A stretch of DNA of 7,775 nt from contig CAAGLL010000074.1 in the NCBI GenBank assembly GCA_900770725.1, positions 1 through 7,775 of the forward strand. The letters run 5' to 3'. The first letter of the stretch is position 1, and each line of letters opens with the position of its first letter. Shown one piece after another: positions 1 to 6,895 of this stretch. This DNA comes from an uncultured Succinivibrio sp. GTDB lineage: Bacteria > Pseudomonadota > Gammaproteobacteria > Enterobacterales > Succinivibrionaceae. The position numbers and the translations under genes were made by a program. Under the pieces are notes generated by a model that did no database searches, had not been told where the DNA came from, and saw nothing but the letters and a program-made list of their open reading frames with translations.

Positions 1-16
1 CAGGGTGAACGCATGA
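1..16 (+). repeat. Left terminal inverted repeat of the IS
   Basis: CAGGGTGAACGCATGA pairs with the reverse complement of 1739-1754 (CAGGGTGTACGCATGA), differing only at the eighth base. The match stops at base 17, which defines the repeat length. Base 1 of the window is the first base of the repeat. Confidence 0.9.
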
Positions 17-97
17 AAGGAGGCTGATTTCAGCAAAAAGGCGATCTGGATCTGATCTAATTCCCGTGAAAACCTGAAATAATTTTTGCAAAAGGCC

Positions 98-126
98 TTG
101 CAAATGCAGGGCCTTGTTTCTATAAT
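98..126 (+). promoter_or_regulatory. Transposase promoter, sigma-70 type
   Basis: A -35 hexamer TTGCAA (98-103) and a perfect -10 hexamer TATAAT (121-126) are separated by exactly 17 bp. This is the best promoter match in the window. Transcription would begin near 133 and give a leader of about 35 nt before the transposase ATG at 168. The spacer and -35 region lie in a repeat-rich stretch: TTTTGCAAAA is a palindrome at 84-93, and GGCCTT occurs at 94-99 and 110-115. Confidence 0.8.
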
Positions 127-127
127 C

Positions 128-146
128 TACACAGTAGTAATGTGTA
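128..146 (+). promoter_or_regulatory. Dyad at the transposase start point
   Basis: TACACA (128-133) and TGTGTA (141-146) form a perfect 6-bp inverted repeat around a 7-nt centre, directly after the -10 box and over the predicted start of transcription. An offset pair, CAGTA (132-136) and TACTG (145-149), overlaps it. It could be an operator that damps transposase expression or a small 5' hairpin. No binding protein can be named from the sequence. Confidence 0.4.
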
Positions 147-167
147 CTGGGAAGGGAGGCGGAAGCC

Positions 168-1736
168 ATGTTCAAGAGGCCGGATTTGAACCCCAGGGAG
201 CTGGTTCCGGAGGACTTGAGGAAGGGCGCGATTGCAAACTGGAACGGGCACGCCGGGAGGTTCTCGGTCTACCGCATAACCGGCTACGAGCCACGCGAGG
301 GCGGCAGGCCCAAGGAAGTGCGCGAGCCGCTCGGGTCGATTGGGCCGGACGGGAAGTCAGGGGAGTGGAAGTTCAAGTACGGCCGCTCCTATCTCGCCGC
401 CAGGAATGCCGAGGCCCTTGAGCGCAAGGCGCGCGAGCTCTCGCGCAAGCTCAGGGAGGCGCGGAAGCCCCATCTCACCGAGTCCGGCGCCAGGGCGCTG
501 GACGAGGTGGAGAAGAGGAGCGCGCAGCTCACCGACGACAGGGACGCGAGCCGCATCACCTACAGGCTCGACCACATGCTCATGATCTCACTCCTGAGCG
601 CACTGGCCGGAAAGAGCAGCGCCATGAGCATCGCCAGCTACTGGCGCAAATTCATCGGCGAGCTCAGGGAGATCATCCCCGGCCTGCCCGATGCCTCCCC
701 GTCGCACGACACCATCAGGAGGATGTTCCAGATGCTCAGGCCGTCCGAGTTCGAGAATTTCCTCCAGGAGCAGGCCGCGCCGCTTTTCGAGAAGGCCAGG
801 CGCTCGCTCCACATGGACGGGCAGGCGGTGAGGGCGTCGAAGACCGAGACCTCGGCCAGCGGCCGCTATGCCCTCAACGTGTACGACGGCGAGTCCGGCC
901 TGTGCGCGGCGACGCTCCTCGTAGGCGACAAGACCAACGAGATCACCTGCGGCAGGGAGATCCTGTCGAAGCTGGATCTGGGCCCTGGGGATCTCGTCAC
1001 CGCCGACGCCCTGTCAACCCACCCGCCGCTGGTGGAGTACATCCACTCCACCGGCGCCGACTACTGCCTCGCGGTCAAGTCCAACGCCGGCTTCGAGCTT
1101 GAGGACGAGATCGACTGCGCGTTCAAGAACAATCCCACGGAGATTTTCCACGACAGGAGCGTCGAGCGCGCGGGCGACCGCATCGACACCCGCGAGAGCA
1201 GGCTGCTCCCGGGCTCCACGCTGCCTAAGGACGCGGCCTCGCGCTGGCCCGGGCTGAGGCAGGGCTGCGTCATCGAGACGACCACCACCAGGGAGTTCAA
1301 GAACGGCAGGAAGGACAAGACCGTGCTCGTCCGGCGCTTCATCTGCTCGGTGCCGCTCAAGGCTGCCTACAAGGGCAGCCTGAAGAGGCTTGAGGAGGAC
1401 AGGAGGAGCGAGGCGCACGACCTCGTCGAGCGCGCCGTGCGCGGCCACTGGGGCGTCGAGGACAGGCTCCACTACGTGCTGGACATGTCATGGGGCCAGG
1501 ACCGCATCCACGCCCACGACGAGGGCTACCTGGAGAACCGGCTCATCATCAACAAGCAGGCCTTCAACATCCTGACCGAGGCGCGCAGGACAGTGAACGA
1601 GAGGTCGAACCACCGGCACTCGTACAACACGCTGCAGGAGCTGTGCTCGACCCCTGACGGCGCAATCGAGTACCTGGGGATCGCATACGATCAAGGCATG
1701 TTCAAGCAGGCGGCCAGGGACGCCCTCTCAAGGTAG
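168..1736 (+). CDS. ISAs1-family DDE transposase, N-terminally extended
   Basis: This gene encodes the transposase that cuts and joins the element's ends. From about residue 130 the 522-residue protein follows the ISAs1/H-repeat pattern: a helical region with PSHDTIRRMF (178-187), then the first catalytic Asp in HMDGQAVRASK (D217), the second in VTADALSTHPP (D280), and the Glu in GHWGVEDRLHYVLDMSWG (E431). Family members are usually nearer 370-400 residues. Here residues 1-130 are extra: a Tyr/Gly-rich, probably beta-stranded segment (VYRITGY..., about 33-75), then a charged stretch likely to be helical or coiled-coil (78-120). The ATG at 168 is chosen because AAGGGAGG (152-159) precedes it by 8 nt and a promoter lies just upstream. 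Roughly half the arginine codons in the first quarter are AGG, unlike apaH, which fits a transferred element. The family call is firm; the role of the extension is unknown. Confidence 0.93.
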   Translation: MFKRPDLNPRELVPEDLRKGAIANWNGHAGRFSVYRITGYEPREGGRPKEVREPLGSIGPDGKSGEWKFKYGRSYLAARNAEALERKARELSRKLREARKPHLTESGARALDEVEKRSAQLTDDRDASRITYRLDHMLMISLLSALAGKSSAMSIASYWRKFIGELREIIPGLPDASPSHDTIRRMFQMLRPSEFENFLQEQAAPLFEKARRSLHMDGQAVRASKTETSASGRYALNVYDGESGLCAATLLVGDKTNEITCGREILSKLDLGPGDLVTADALSTHPPLVEYIHSTGADYCLAVKSNAGFELEDEIDCAFKNNPTEIFHDRSVERAGDRIDTRESRLLPGSTLPKDAASRWPGLRQGCVIETTTTREFKNGRKDKTVLVRRFICSVPLKAAYKGSLKRLEEDRRSEAHDLVERAVRGHWGVEDRLHYVLDMSWGQDRIHAHDEGYLENRLIINKQAFNILTEARRTVNERSNHRHSYNTLQELCSTPDGAIEYLGIAYDQGMFKQAARDALSR

Positions 1737-1738
1737 GC

Positions 1739-1754
1739 TCATGCGTACACCCTG
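1739..1754 (-). repeat. Right terminal inverted repeat of the IS
   Basis: TCATGCGTACACCCTG is the reverse complement of the left end with a single mismatch (15/16). It starts 2 bp after the transposase stop codon. The next bases, from 1755, should contain the right copy of the target-site duplication. Confidence 0.9.
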
Positions 1755-1782
1755 AGTCGGATCCAAGCGCCCAGGCGGCGTG

Positions 1783-1798
1783 CCCGGGCGCGCCCGGG
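1783..1798. repeat. GC-only perfect palindrome after the glycosyltransferase gene
   Basis: CCCGGGCGCGCCCGGG is a perfect 16-bp palindrome. It begins 3 bp beyond the stop codon of the minus-strand gene ending at 1801, within the 46-bp gap to the insertion sequence. Folded, it gives a 6-bp GC stem with a CGCG loop. No T-run follows in either direction, so it is a weak candidate for an intrinsic terminator; it could be a stem that stabilises the 3' end of the transcript. Confidence 0.4.
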
Positions 1799-1800
1799 GC

Positions 1801-4038
1801 TCATTCATAGCGCTTCTGGAACTTCCTCACGGGATCGTTGAACTCCGTCCTGAACAGGTGGGGGTAAGAGGGAGCCTTGGGCGGCTCCGATCCTTCGTGG
1901 GGCCAGCCGACCCTGCCGTCCATGAAATGGTAGTGCTCGCCCAGCACGTAGTCGGGCAGGCACCCGAAGAGCCTCTCCGAGTCCTCTATCAGGTTCAGGC
2001 AGGACTGCACCAGGCCGTCCCAAACCGCGTCGACGCCCGCCTTGCCGTCCTTGACATGGAACAGCGCCAGCAGCATCGAGCAGAACATGATCTGGGCGCT
2101 GCCTGACATGAAGCTGCCGTAGGCCGCCGTCTCGAGGCGGCCTGAGAGGGCCGAGATGAACTCCGCCACCGCCATCATGCGGCTCACTGCGGCCATGCGC
2201 GACTGCGGCTTCTGCTTGAGCATGGCCGCAACCTTTTCGGCAAGCGCCGAAAAGAGCGGCGCATTGATGAAGCTCTTGGCCTCGCCGTAGCTGAGCCCCG
2301 GGCTGAAGGTCAGCTCATCCTGCACGTAGTCGAGCAGATCCTGCTTCCTGAGGTTCGGCCTCGATGAGAAGGCGAGATCCTCCGAGCGGGCGGGGACGGT
2401 TCCGGCGATCCTCGCCCCGTCGGAGCAGTTGCGGATGACGAAGCGGTCGTCAGTGAAGAACATGTGCCCCCTGATAGCCTCCTCCATCATCATGATGGAG
2501 AGCCTGAACATGGCATTGCTCTCGACCGCGCCGCCGAAGTTTCCCGGCACGGCGTTGTCGCCATTGCCCGATACGCAATAGTTGCCGCCCTTGTCCGAGA
2601 CCCCGGCCCCGCCGTAGACCGTGCTGTACTTCGAGTGCATCGCCGTGCCATCCGAGATCTTGCGGCCGCAGTCGATCCCGAAGAGGTAGGCCTCGGTGAA
2701 GCCGAACCCGAAGATGCTGGCAACGCCCAGGTTGCCCACAAACGGGTTCATCGCGTCGACGGGGCGCAGCAGCGGGATGCGGTCGTGGTGCGCCGCGCAG
2801 AACCAGAAGAAGGGCTCCTCGGCCTTCCCGAAGATGGCGGTGCGCTTGAAGCGCGAGGCGGTCTTGGGGTGGATCACGTCGCCTGCTATCAGGGTCAGCG
2901 AGTCCTTGAACTCCTGATCGGGGATCGCGTCGATGGTCTCGGAGATCTCGGGAGTGCGCTCGGTCGCGGCATAGAAGTCGGGCTTGATCCCGGCGTGGTA
3001 GAGCGTATCGAGCGCGGTGCCGCAGGCGATGATCACCGCCTTGTCCTGGTTCCGCCTGAGGAAGGGGATGTCGCGGTCGAGCGATGGCCCGTTGCCCACC
3101 ACGAAGAGCGGCCAGCGGCGGAACTTCTTGGGGAGCTCGGCGTCGCGGCGCACGAAGTGCTTGCCCATGAGCATGCACTGGAACCCGTGCGAGGTCCCGA
3201 AGAGGTGGTCGTCGAAGAAGCCCATGGCCTGATGCAGCGCGCCGGACTTGCGGGCCACGTACTCGGCGCAACCCTCTATGTCCTTTGAGCCGTAGTGGAC
3301 GTAGGTCACCTTGAAGATCGAGAGGAACTCGCCGTGCTTCGAGTAGAAGTCCTTGAGGATGGCGGCGAGATCGTCCCCGCGCTTGCCCACGATGAGCTTG
3401 AGCGCCACGTTGTTATCAGAGAGGAACTTCAGGATCCCCGCCCAGTCGCAGGCGTAGATGGAGGCGTAGAAGAGATCGGGATCGGGCTCTATGGCTATGA
3501 GGTTTGCGATCTCGATGCGCGAAAGCGCCTCCTGCAGCGGGTAGCCAAGCCCCAGCCCCAGGATTATGAAGTTCGGGACGCAGCCGAGCTCCGCCGGGCT
3601 GTAGGCGGCCTTGGGCTGGCTTGCGATGATCTCCTTGGCCTTGCGCAGGATCTCGTTTGAGTAGCGCAGCGTGATCTGCCCGTAGGGATCGTAGGCCATG
3701 GCAGGCTCGTCGCCCTCCATCCTCTCACGTTCAAGCAGCGCCTCGATCTCCCGTCCGGTCCTCTCGGCAGGCTCGTCGGTGTCGTAGAACAACCTGCCCC
3801 CCTCGTCGGGGAACATCAGGTTTGGCTCGCCGTTCTCGCCGCAGAAGAACTGCAGCGCCTTCTTCGGGCGGTAGTCCTTGAAGGACTCGTAGACATCCGG
3901 GAGGTACTTCCTGAATGCCTCCATGGACGCGCCAAAGCGCGCCTGAAGATCCTGCCCGAGCTGCACCTGGAGCGCGGCAAGCTCGGCGTCAGTCATGTGT
4001 CCCTGGGCATTTGAGCCTTTTTCACCCGTGTCACTCAT
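1801..4038 (-). CDS. MAF/DUF115 motility-associated glycosyltransferase-like protein
   Basis: This 745-residue protein is predicted to be cytoplasmic and to belong to the motility-associated factor family (MAF_flag10, DUF115). Members attach nonulosonic-acid-type sugars to flagellin before export; that role is known for the family and inferred here. Visible features are a glycine-rich Rossmann-like segment FIILGLGLGYPLQEAL (157-172) followed by LIAIEPDPDLF (180-190), then the DUF115 core from about residue 308 with LFVVGNGPSLDRDIPFL (311-327), IACGTALDTLYHAGIKPDF (337-355) and AYLFGIDCG (450-458). The C-terminal 200 or so residues look helical and carry no motif I recognise. The first ATG is preferred: AGGA lies 9 nt upstream, and the next Met (residue 15) is less well placed. 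The gene follows dnaG on the same strand after 58 bp with no clear terminator, so the two may be co-transcribed. No flagellin gene is in view, so the acceptor protein and sugar are unknown. Confidence 0.85.
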   Translation of the reverse strand: MSDTGEKGSNAQGHMTDAELAALQVQLGQDLQARFGASMEAFRKYLPDVYESFKDYRPKKALQFFCGENGEPNLMFPDEGGRLFYDTDEPAERTGREIEALLERERMEGDEPAMAYDPYGQITLRYSNEILRKAKEIIASQPKAAYSPAELGCVPNFIILGLGLGYPLQEALSRIEIANLIAIEPDPDLFYASIYACDWAGILKFLSDNNVALKLIVGKRGDDLAAILKDFYSKHGEFLSIFKVTYVHYGSKDIEGCAEYVARKSGALHQAMGFFDDHLFGTSHGFQCMLMGKHFVRRDAELPKKFRRWPLFVVGNGPSLDRDIPFLRRNQDKAVIIACGTALDTLYHAGIKPDFYAATERTPEISETIDAIPDQEFKDSLTLIAGDVIHPKTASRFKRTAIFGKAEEPFFWFCAAHHDRIPLLRPVDAMNPFVGNLGVASIFGFGFTEAYLFGIDCGRKISDGTAMHSKYSTVYGGAGVSDKGGNYCVSGNGDNAVPGNFGGAVESNAMFRLSIMMMEEAIRGHMFFTDDRFVIRNCSDGARIAGTVPARSEDLAFSSRPNLRKQDLLDYVQDELTFSPGLSYGEAKSFINAPLFSALAEKVAAMLKQKPQSRMAAVSRMMAVAEFISALSGRLETAAYGSFMSGSAQIMFCSMLLALFHVKDGKAGVDAVWDGLVQSCLNLIEDSERLFGCLPDYVLGEHYHFMDGRVGWPHEGSEPPKAPSYPHLFRTEFNDPVRKFQKRYE

Positions 4039-4096
4039 CTTTCAATATCCTGCAACCTAGGTGCGGCAGCGCCGCGCCATCTGAAACCATTTTCCC

Positions 4097-5932
4097 TCAG
4101 CCCTGCCTGCGGGCGCGACGCCCCAGCTCGCGCGAGATGACCGAGGACTCGTAAAGCCCGCTCTTGTTCAAGGACTCCTCGGAGGCTGCGAGCCTCTGCG
4201 CACGGTCATAGAAGGGCTTTTCGAGCACCTCGGGCAGCAGCCTTGAGAGGCAGCGCAGCTGCATCTCCATCGAACTGTCATCTCCCATTCCGAGATCCGC
4301 ATTGGCCAGGCGGTCGTAGTAGCCGCGCATGCGCGGATCCTCCTGGCGGGCCAGCAGCACCGCGGTGGTGATCACCGCAGGGCCGCCGCCCTTGGCGCCG
4401 TTGACCCTGCTGATGTCCTCAACCAGCGCGCGCGCCTGCTCGCTCCCCGGGATCTTGAGGAGGGTGCAGAGCCTTATGAACTCTGAGAGCTTGAAGCTGT
4501 CGCTGGCCCGCGCCACCGCCATCGGGTGCTGGAGGCAAAAGGCGATGAACTTGCGCATCGGGGTGGTGAGCAGCGGATCGCCCTGCTCGTCGCGCCTCGG
4601 GGATGCCTGGCCCTCGTCGGGGCCGGCCGCCGCGCCCACCATCTCCTCGACCCTCGCGGCGCTGATCCCCTGATCCTGCGAGAGCTGCTGCATGCAGACC
4701 TCGGAGAGGGCCTTGAGCGGGATCGCGCGGATGAGCGAGCTCACCTCCGAGAGGAAGCGGGCGCGGTCGCCGGGATCGCTTAGGTTGTGCGAGGCCTTGC
4801 AGTGGGCGATGAGGAAGTCGGGGTAGCTCTGGGCCTCGTCGAGGAACTTGAGGAAAGCCCCGGGGCCCTTGGTGCGTACCAGCGAGTCGGGATCGACCTT
4901 CTGCTCGTCGGGGAGGAAGGCAAAGCGCACCTCGACGTCGTCGGTGAGCACCGGCGTCACGGTCTGCAGCGCGTGCCAGGCGGCGGCGCGGCCTGCCGCG
5001 TCGCCGTCATAGCAGCAGATGACCTTCTTCGTGTAGCGGAACATCTGCTTGAACTGGTCGGGCGTGGTCGCGGTGCCCAAGGATGCCACCGCGCCCTCGA
5101 TCCCGGCCTGGCGCACCGAGATCACGTCCATGTAGCCCTCGACCACCACGAGGCGCTGGGGGCGGTTGTTCGAGGACTTCAGGGCCTCGTAGAGTCCGAA
5201 GAGCTCGTTGCGCTTGCGATAGACCGGGGTCTCCTTGGTGTTCATGTACTTGGGCTGATCGTCGCCGAGCGTGCGCCCGCCGAAGCTGATGACGCGCCCC
5301 TTGCGGTCGAAGATCGGGATCATCACCCTGCCGCGGAACATCGAGAAGCGCCGCCCGCCGCCGTGGTCGACGATCATGCCAAGCTGCTCGAGCATCCTGG
5401 CCTCGGTCTCGCTGCGGCAGACCTTCTCCTCGAGGAAGTGCCACCCAGGAGGGGCGTAGCCCAGGCGGCACTTCAATATGGTGTCGCGGGTGAGCTCGCG
5501 CTTTTTCACGAAGTAGTCGAGGCCCTCCCTGCCCTCGGGCTCGAAGAGCTCGCGGGTGAAGGCCGAGGCGCAGCGGTCGAGCAGCTCGTACATCGGGGCG
5601 TAGCGGTCCTCGTACCCGCCAGACGATCCTTCGTCGTACTCGATGGGGATGTTCGCGAACTCGGCAAGCTCCTTGACCGCATCGGGGAACTCGATGTTGC
5701 GGTACTTCATCAGGAAGGCCAGCGCGTCGCCATGCTCCTTGCACCCGAAGCAGTAGAACATGTTCTTCGAGGGCGTGACCGTGAACGACGGGGTCTTCTC
5801 GTGGTGGAACGGACAGCAGCAGACATAGTTCGAGCCTGACTTCTTGAGCTTGATGAAGCTGCCGATGAGCTTTTCAATCGGCACTGCCGGAAGCAGGCGC
5901 TCCGAGATGAAAGATCGTGAAATGTGCGGCAT
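4097..5932 (-). CDS. dnaG: DNA primase DnaG
   Basis: This gene encodes the primase that makes RNA primers at the replication fork together with DnaB helicase. The 611-residue protein aligns by eye with E. coli DnaG (581 residues) nearly throughout. The N-terminal CHC2 zinc ribbon has Cys40, His43, Cys61 and Cys64 at the same numbers as in E. coli. The TOPRIM catalytic core follows, with VVVEGYMDV (Glu265), CCYDGDAAGR (Asp309, Asp311) and VDPDSLV (Asp347, Asp349). RVMIPIFDRKGRVISFGGR (202-220) precedes it in the RNA polymerase domain. A low-complexity linker (about 434-455) leads to a C-terminal helical region that should contact the helicase. I start the gene at the ATG at 5932, which has AGGGGGAG 5 nt upstream. 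The frame stays open 45 codons further up but would then run into apaH and its ribosome-binding site. The usual neighbours rpsU and rpoD are absent. Confidence 0.97.
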   Translation of the reverse strand: MPHISRSFISERLLPAVPIEKLIGSFIKLKKSGSNYVCCCPFHHEKTPSFTVTPSKNMFYCFGCKEHGDALAFLMKYRNIEFPDAVKELAEFANIPIEYDEGSSGGYEDRYAPMYELLDRCASAFTRELFEPEGREGLDYFVKKRELTRDTILKCRLGYAPPGWHFLEEKVCRSETEARMLEQLGMIVDHGGGRRFSMFRGRVMIPIFDRKGRVISFGGRTLGDDQPKYMNTKETPVYRKRNELFGLYEALKSSNNRPQRLVVVEGYMDVISVRQAGIEGAVASLGTATTPDQFKQMFRYTKKVICCYDGDAAGRAAAWHALQTVTPVLTDDVEVRFAFLPDEQKVDPDSLVRTKGPGAFLKFLDEAQSYPDFLIAHCKASHNLSDPGDRARFLSEVSSLIRAIPLKALSEVCMQQLSQDQGISAARVEEMVGAAAGPDEGQASPRRDEQGDPLLTTPMRKFIAFCLQHPMAVARASDSFKLSEFIRLCTLLKIPGSEQARALVEDISRVNGAKGGGPAVITTAVLLARQEDPRMRGYYDRLANADLGMGDDSSMEMQLRCLSRLLPEVLEKPFYDRAQRLAASEESLNKSGLYESSVISRELGRRARRQG

Positions 5933-5952
5933 CAGGACTCCCCCTCTGGCTG

Positions 5953-5961
5953 ATTTTAGCA
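5953..5961 (-). promoter_or_regulatory. Candidate dnaG promoter, extended -10 type
   Basis: On the minus strand TGC-TAAAAT forms an extended -10 element (TGnTATAAT-like, 5/6 in the hexamer), about 20 nt before the dnaG ATG. There is no good -35 hexamer at 17-18 bp (CAAAAC/ACAAAA), which is tolerable for an extended -10. The implied start near 5946 leaves a very short leader containing little besides the ribosome-binding site. Confidence 0.4.
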
Positions 5962-6009
5962 AAGCATCCGCCGCCGTTTTGTGCGCAAATCGCGCCGCGT
6001 TGCCAAGCG

Positions 6010-6018
6010 TGCAATAAT
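6010..6018 (+). promoter_or_regulatory. Candidate apaH promoter, extended -10 type
   Basis: TGC-AATAAT on the plus strand is an extended -10-like element (5/6 in the hexamer), 23 nt before the apaH ATG. It would start transcripts near 6025, just upstream of AAGGAGG. No matching -35 is visible. It mirrors the TGC-TAAAAT element for dnaG on the other strand, with roughly 50 bp between the two. Confidence 0.35.
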
Positions 6019-6041
6019 TGCCCCAACCCAAGGAGGAAGAA

Positions 6042-6887
6042 ATGACGGACTTCTGCATCGGCGACATCCACGGCTGCTACAGCGAGCTCATGCGCCTTTT
6101 GGACAAGCTCGGCTACGACGAGAAGCGCGACACGCTCTGGCTCACGGGCGATCTCATAGGCCGCGGCCCCGAGCCCCTGAAGACCATAAGCTTCATCCTT
6201 GAGCACCGCGCGGGGATCCGCCCGGTGCTCGGCAACCACGACATGAACTTCCTGGCAGTCGCCGCAGGCGAGCGCGAGGCCAGGCCCAAGGACAACCTCG
6301 ATCCGCTTTTGAAGTCCGACCTGCTGCCCGAGATCCTGGACTTCTACTGCACGCTGCCCTTCATCGACTTCAACGACGAGATGCGCTTTGCGATCTGCCA
6401 CGCCGGGATCCACCCGCTTTGGGATCTGGCGACGGCGCGCAAGCTCTCCAAGGAGCTCTCGAAGATCCTGCGCGACGACGTGCAGCGGCCGCTCCTCCTT
6501 CGCAACATGTACCGCGACGAGCCTGCCGCGTGGGACAGCGCGTCCTCGGGCATGGTGCGCTGGCGCTACGCGGTGAACGTGTTCACCCGCATGCGCCTGG
6601 TCACCTCCGATCTCGAGCTCGACTACGGCCACAGCTCGGTGAGCCCCGAGGCCGCGCGCGGCGAGGGGCTGCGCCCATGGTTTGAGTCCTTGCCCGAGCT
6701 CAAGCGCCACAAGCAGCCCTTCACGCTCTGCTTCGGGCACTGGGCCGCGCTCAACGCCCGCTGCCCGCGCAACGACATCATCGCGCTCGACACCGGCTGC
6801 GTCTGGGGAGGATCACTCACCGCCTGGAACTGCGTCACCGGCGAGCGGGTCTCGGTGCCCTCAGAAGGCCACCTCAAGCACGCCTGA
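6042..6887 (+). CDS. apaH: Symmetrical bis(5'-nucleosyl)-tetraphosphatase ApaH
   Basis: This enzyme hydrolyses Ap4A to two ADP and, in E. coli, also removes Np4 caps from RNA 5' ends; it is a cytoplasmic metallophosphatase of the PPP type. The 281-residue length matches E. coli ApaH (280). All metal-binding motifs are present: GDIHG (7-11), GDLIGRGP (36-43), GNHD (64-67), the His in CHAGI (His120) and FGHWA (His233). ApaH-typical stretches also occur, such as WLTGDL, HAGIHPLWDLATA (120-132), FTRMR (181-185) and ALDTGCVWGGSLT (248-260). The ATG at 6042 is chosen because AAGGAGG (6030-6036) ends 5 nt before it; a TTG eight codons earlier in frame would place that site inside the coding region. 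In E. coli apaH lies in the surA-pdxA-rsmA-apaG operon; here it stands alone, divergent from dnaG. Nearly all its arginine codons are CGC. Confidence 0.97.
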   Translation: MTDFCIGDIHGCYSELMRLLDKLGYDEKRDTLWLTGDLIGRGPEPLKTISFILEHRAGIRPVLGNHDMNFLAVAAGEREARPKDNLDPLLKSDLLPEILDFYCTLPFIDFNDEMRFAICHAGIHPLWDLATARKLSKELSKILRDDVQRPLLLRNMYRDEPAAWDSASSGMVRWRYAVNVFTRMRLVTSDLELDYGHSSVSPEAARGEGLRPWFESLPELKRHKQPFTLCFGHWAALNARCPRNDIIALDTGCVWGGSLTAWNCVTGERVSVPSEGHLKHA

Positions 6888-6895
6888 GCAGGCGC

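Larger units (their letters stand above)
1..1754 (+). mobile_element. Complete ISAs1-family insertion sequence
   Basis: The element is bounded by a 16-bp terminal inverted repeat, CAGGGTGAACGCATGA at the left and its complement at 1739-1754, with one mismatch. Between the repeats lie a promoter and a single transposase gene that uses nearly the whole element; its stop codon sits 2 bp from the right repeat. ISAs1-family elements (IS1549 / H-repeat relatives) typically carry one DDE transposase, have ends starting CAGGG, and make target duplications of about 8-10 bp. At 1754 bp this one is longer than most relatives, because the transposase has an N-terminal extension. The reading frame is intact and both ends are well paired, so the copy looks recent and potentially active. 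The left target duplication lies outside the window; the matching right flank begins agtcggatcc at 1755. Confidence 0.9.

Noticed and set aside
86..421. 111-codon frame overlapping the transposase 5' end, as a possible frameshift partner
   Set aside because: It starts upstream of the promoter's likely start point, encodes no recognisable domain, and the transposase is complete in one frame without needing frameshifting.
2464..3288. Long open frames on both strands inside the glycosyltransferase gene
   Set aside because: These are other-frame shadows of the MAF-like gene; their compositions are Arg/Pro/Ala-rich and they lack ribosome-binding sites or family motifs.
4063..4075. GCGGC-AGC-GCCGC hairpin between dnaG and the glycosyltransferase gene as a terminator
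   Set aside because: The stem is only 5 bp with a 3-nt loop and no T-run follows on the minus strand, so it does not support ending the transcript there.
4787..5839. A 350-codon open frame on the plus strand opposite dnaG
   Set aside because: It lies wholly antisense to a clear primase gene, its translation is a low-complexity run of Leu/Val/Glu/Arg/His with no recognisable motif, and it is explained by GC-rich third positions.
6018..6041. TTG start for apaH eight codons upstream
   Set aside because: The in-frame codons are the AAGGAGG ribosome-binding region itself; the ATG at 6042 gives the family's normal N-terminus.
5933..6067. Extended dnaG start at 6067, adding 45 residues
   Set aside because: The extra residues match nothing in primases, would overlap apaH and its ribosome-binding site, and the ATG at 5932 has AGGGGGAG at good spacing and aligns with the E. 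coli start.
5874..6740. A 288-codon minus-strand frame covering apaH and the dnaG start
   Set aside because: It is antisense to all of the ApaH catalytic motifs and has no recognisable domain.
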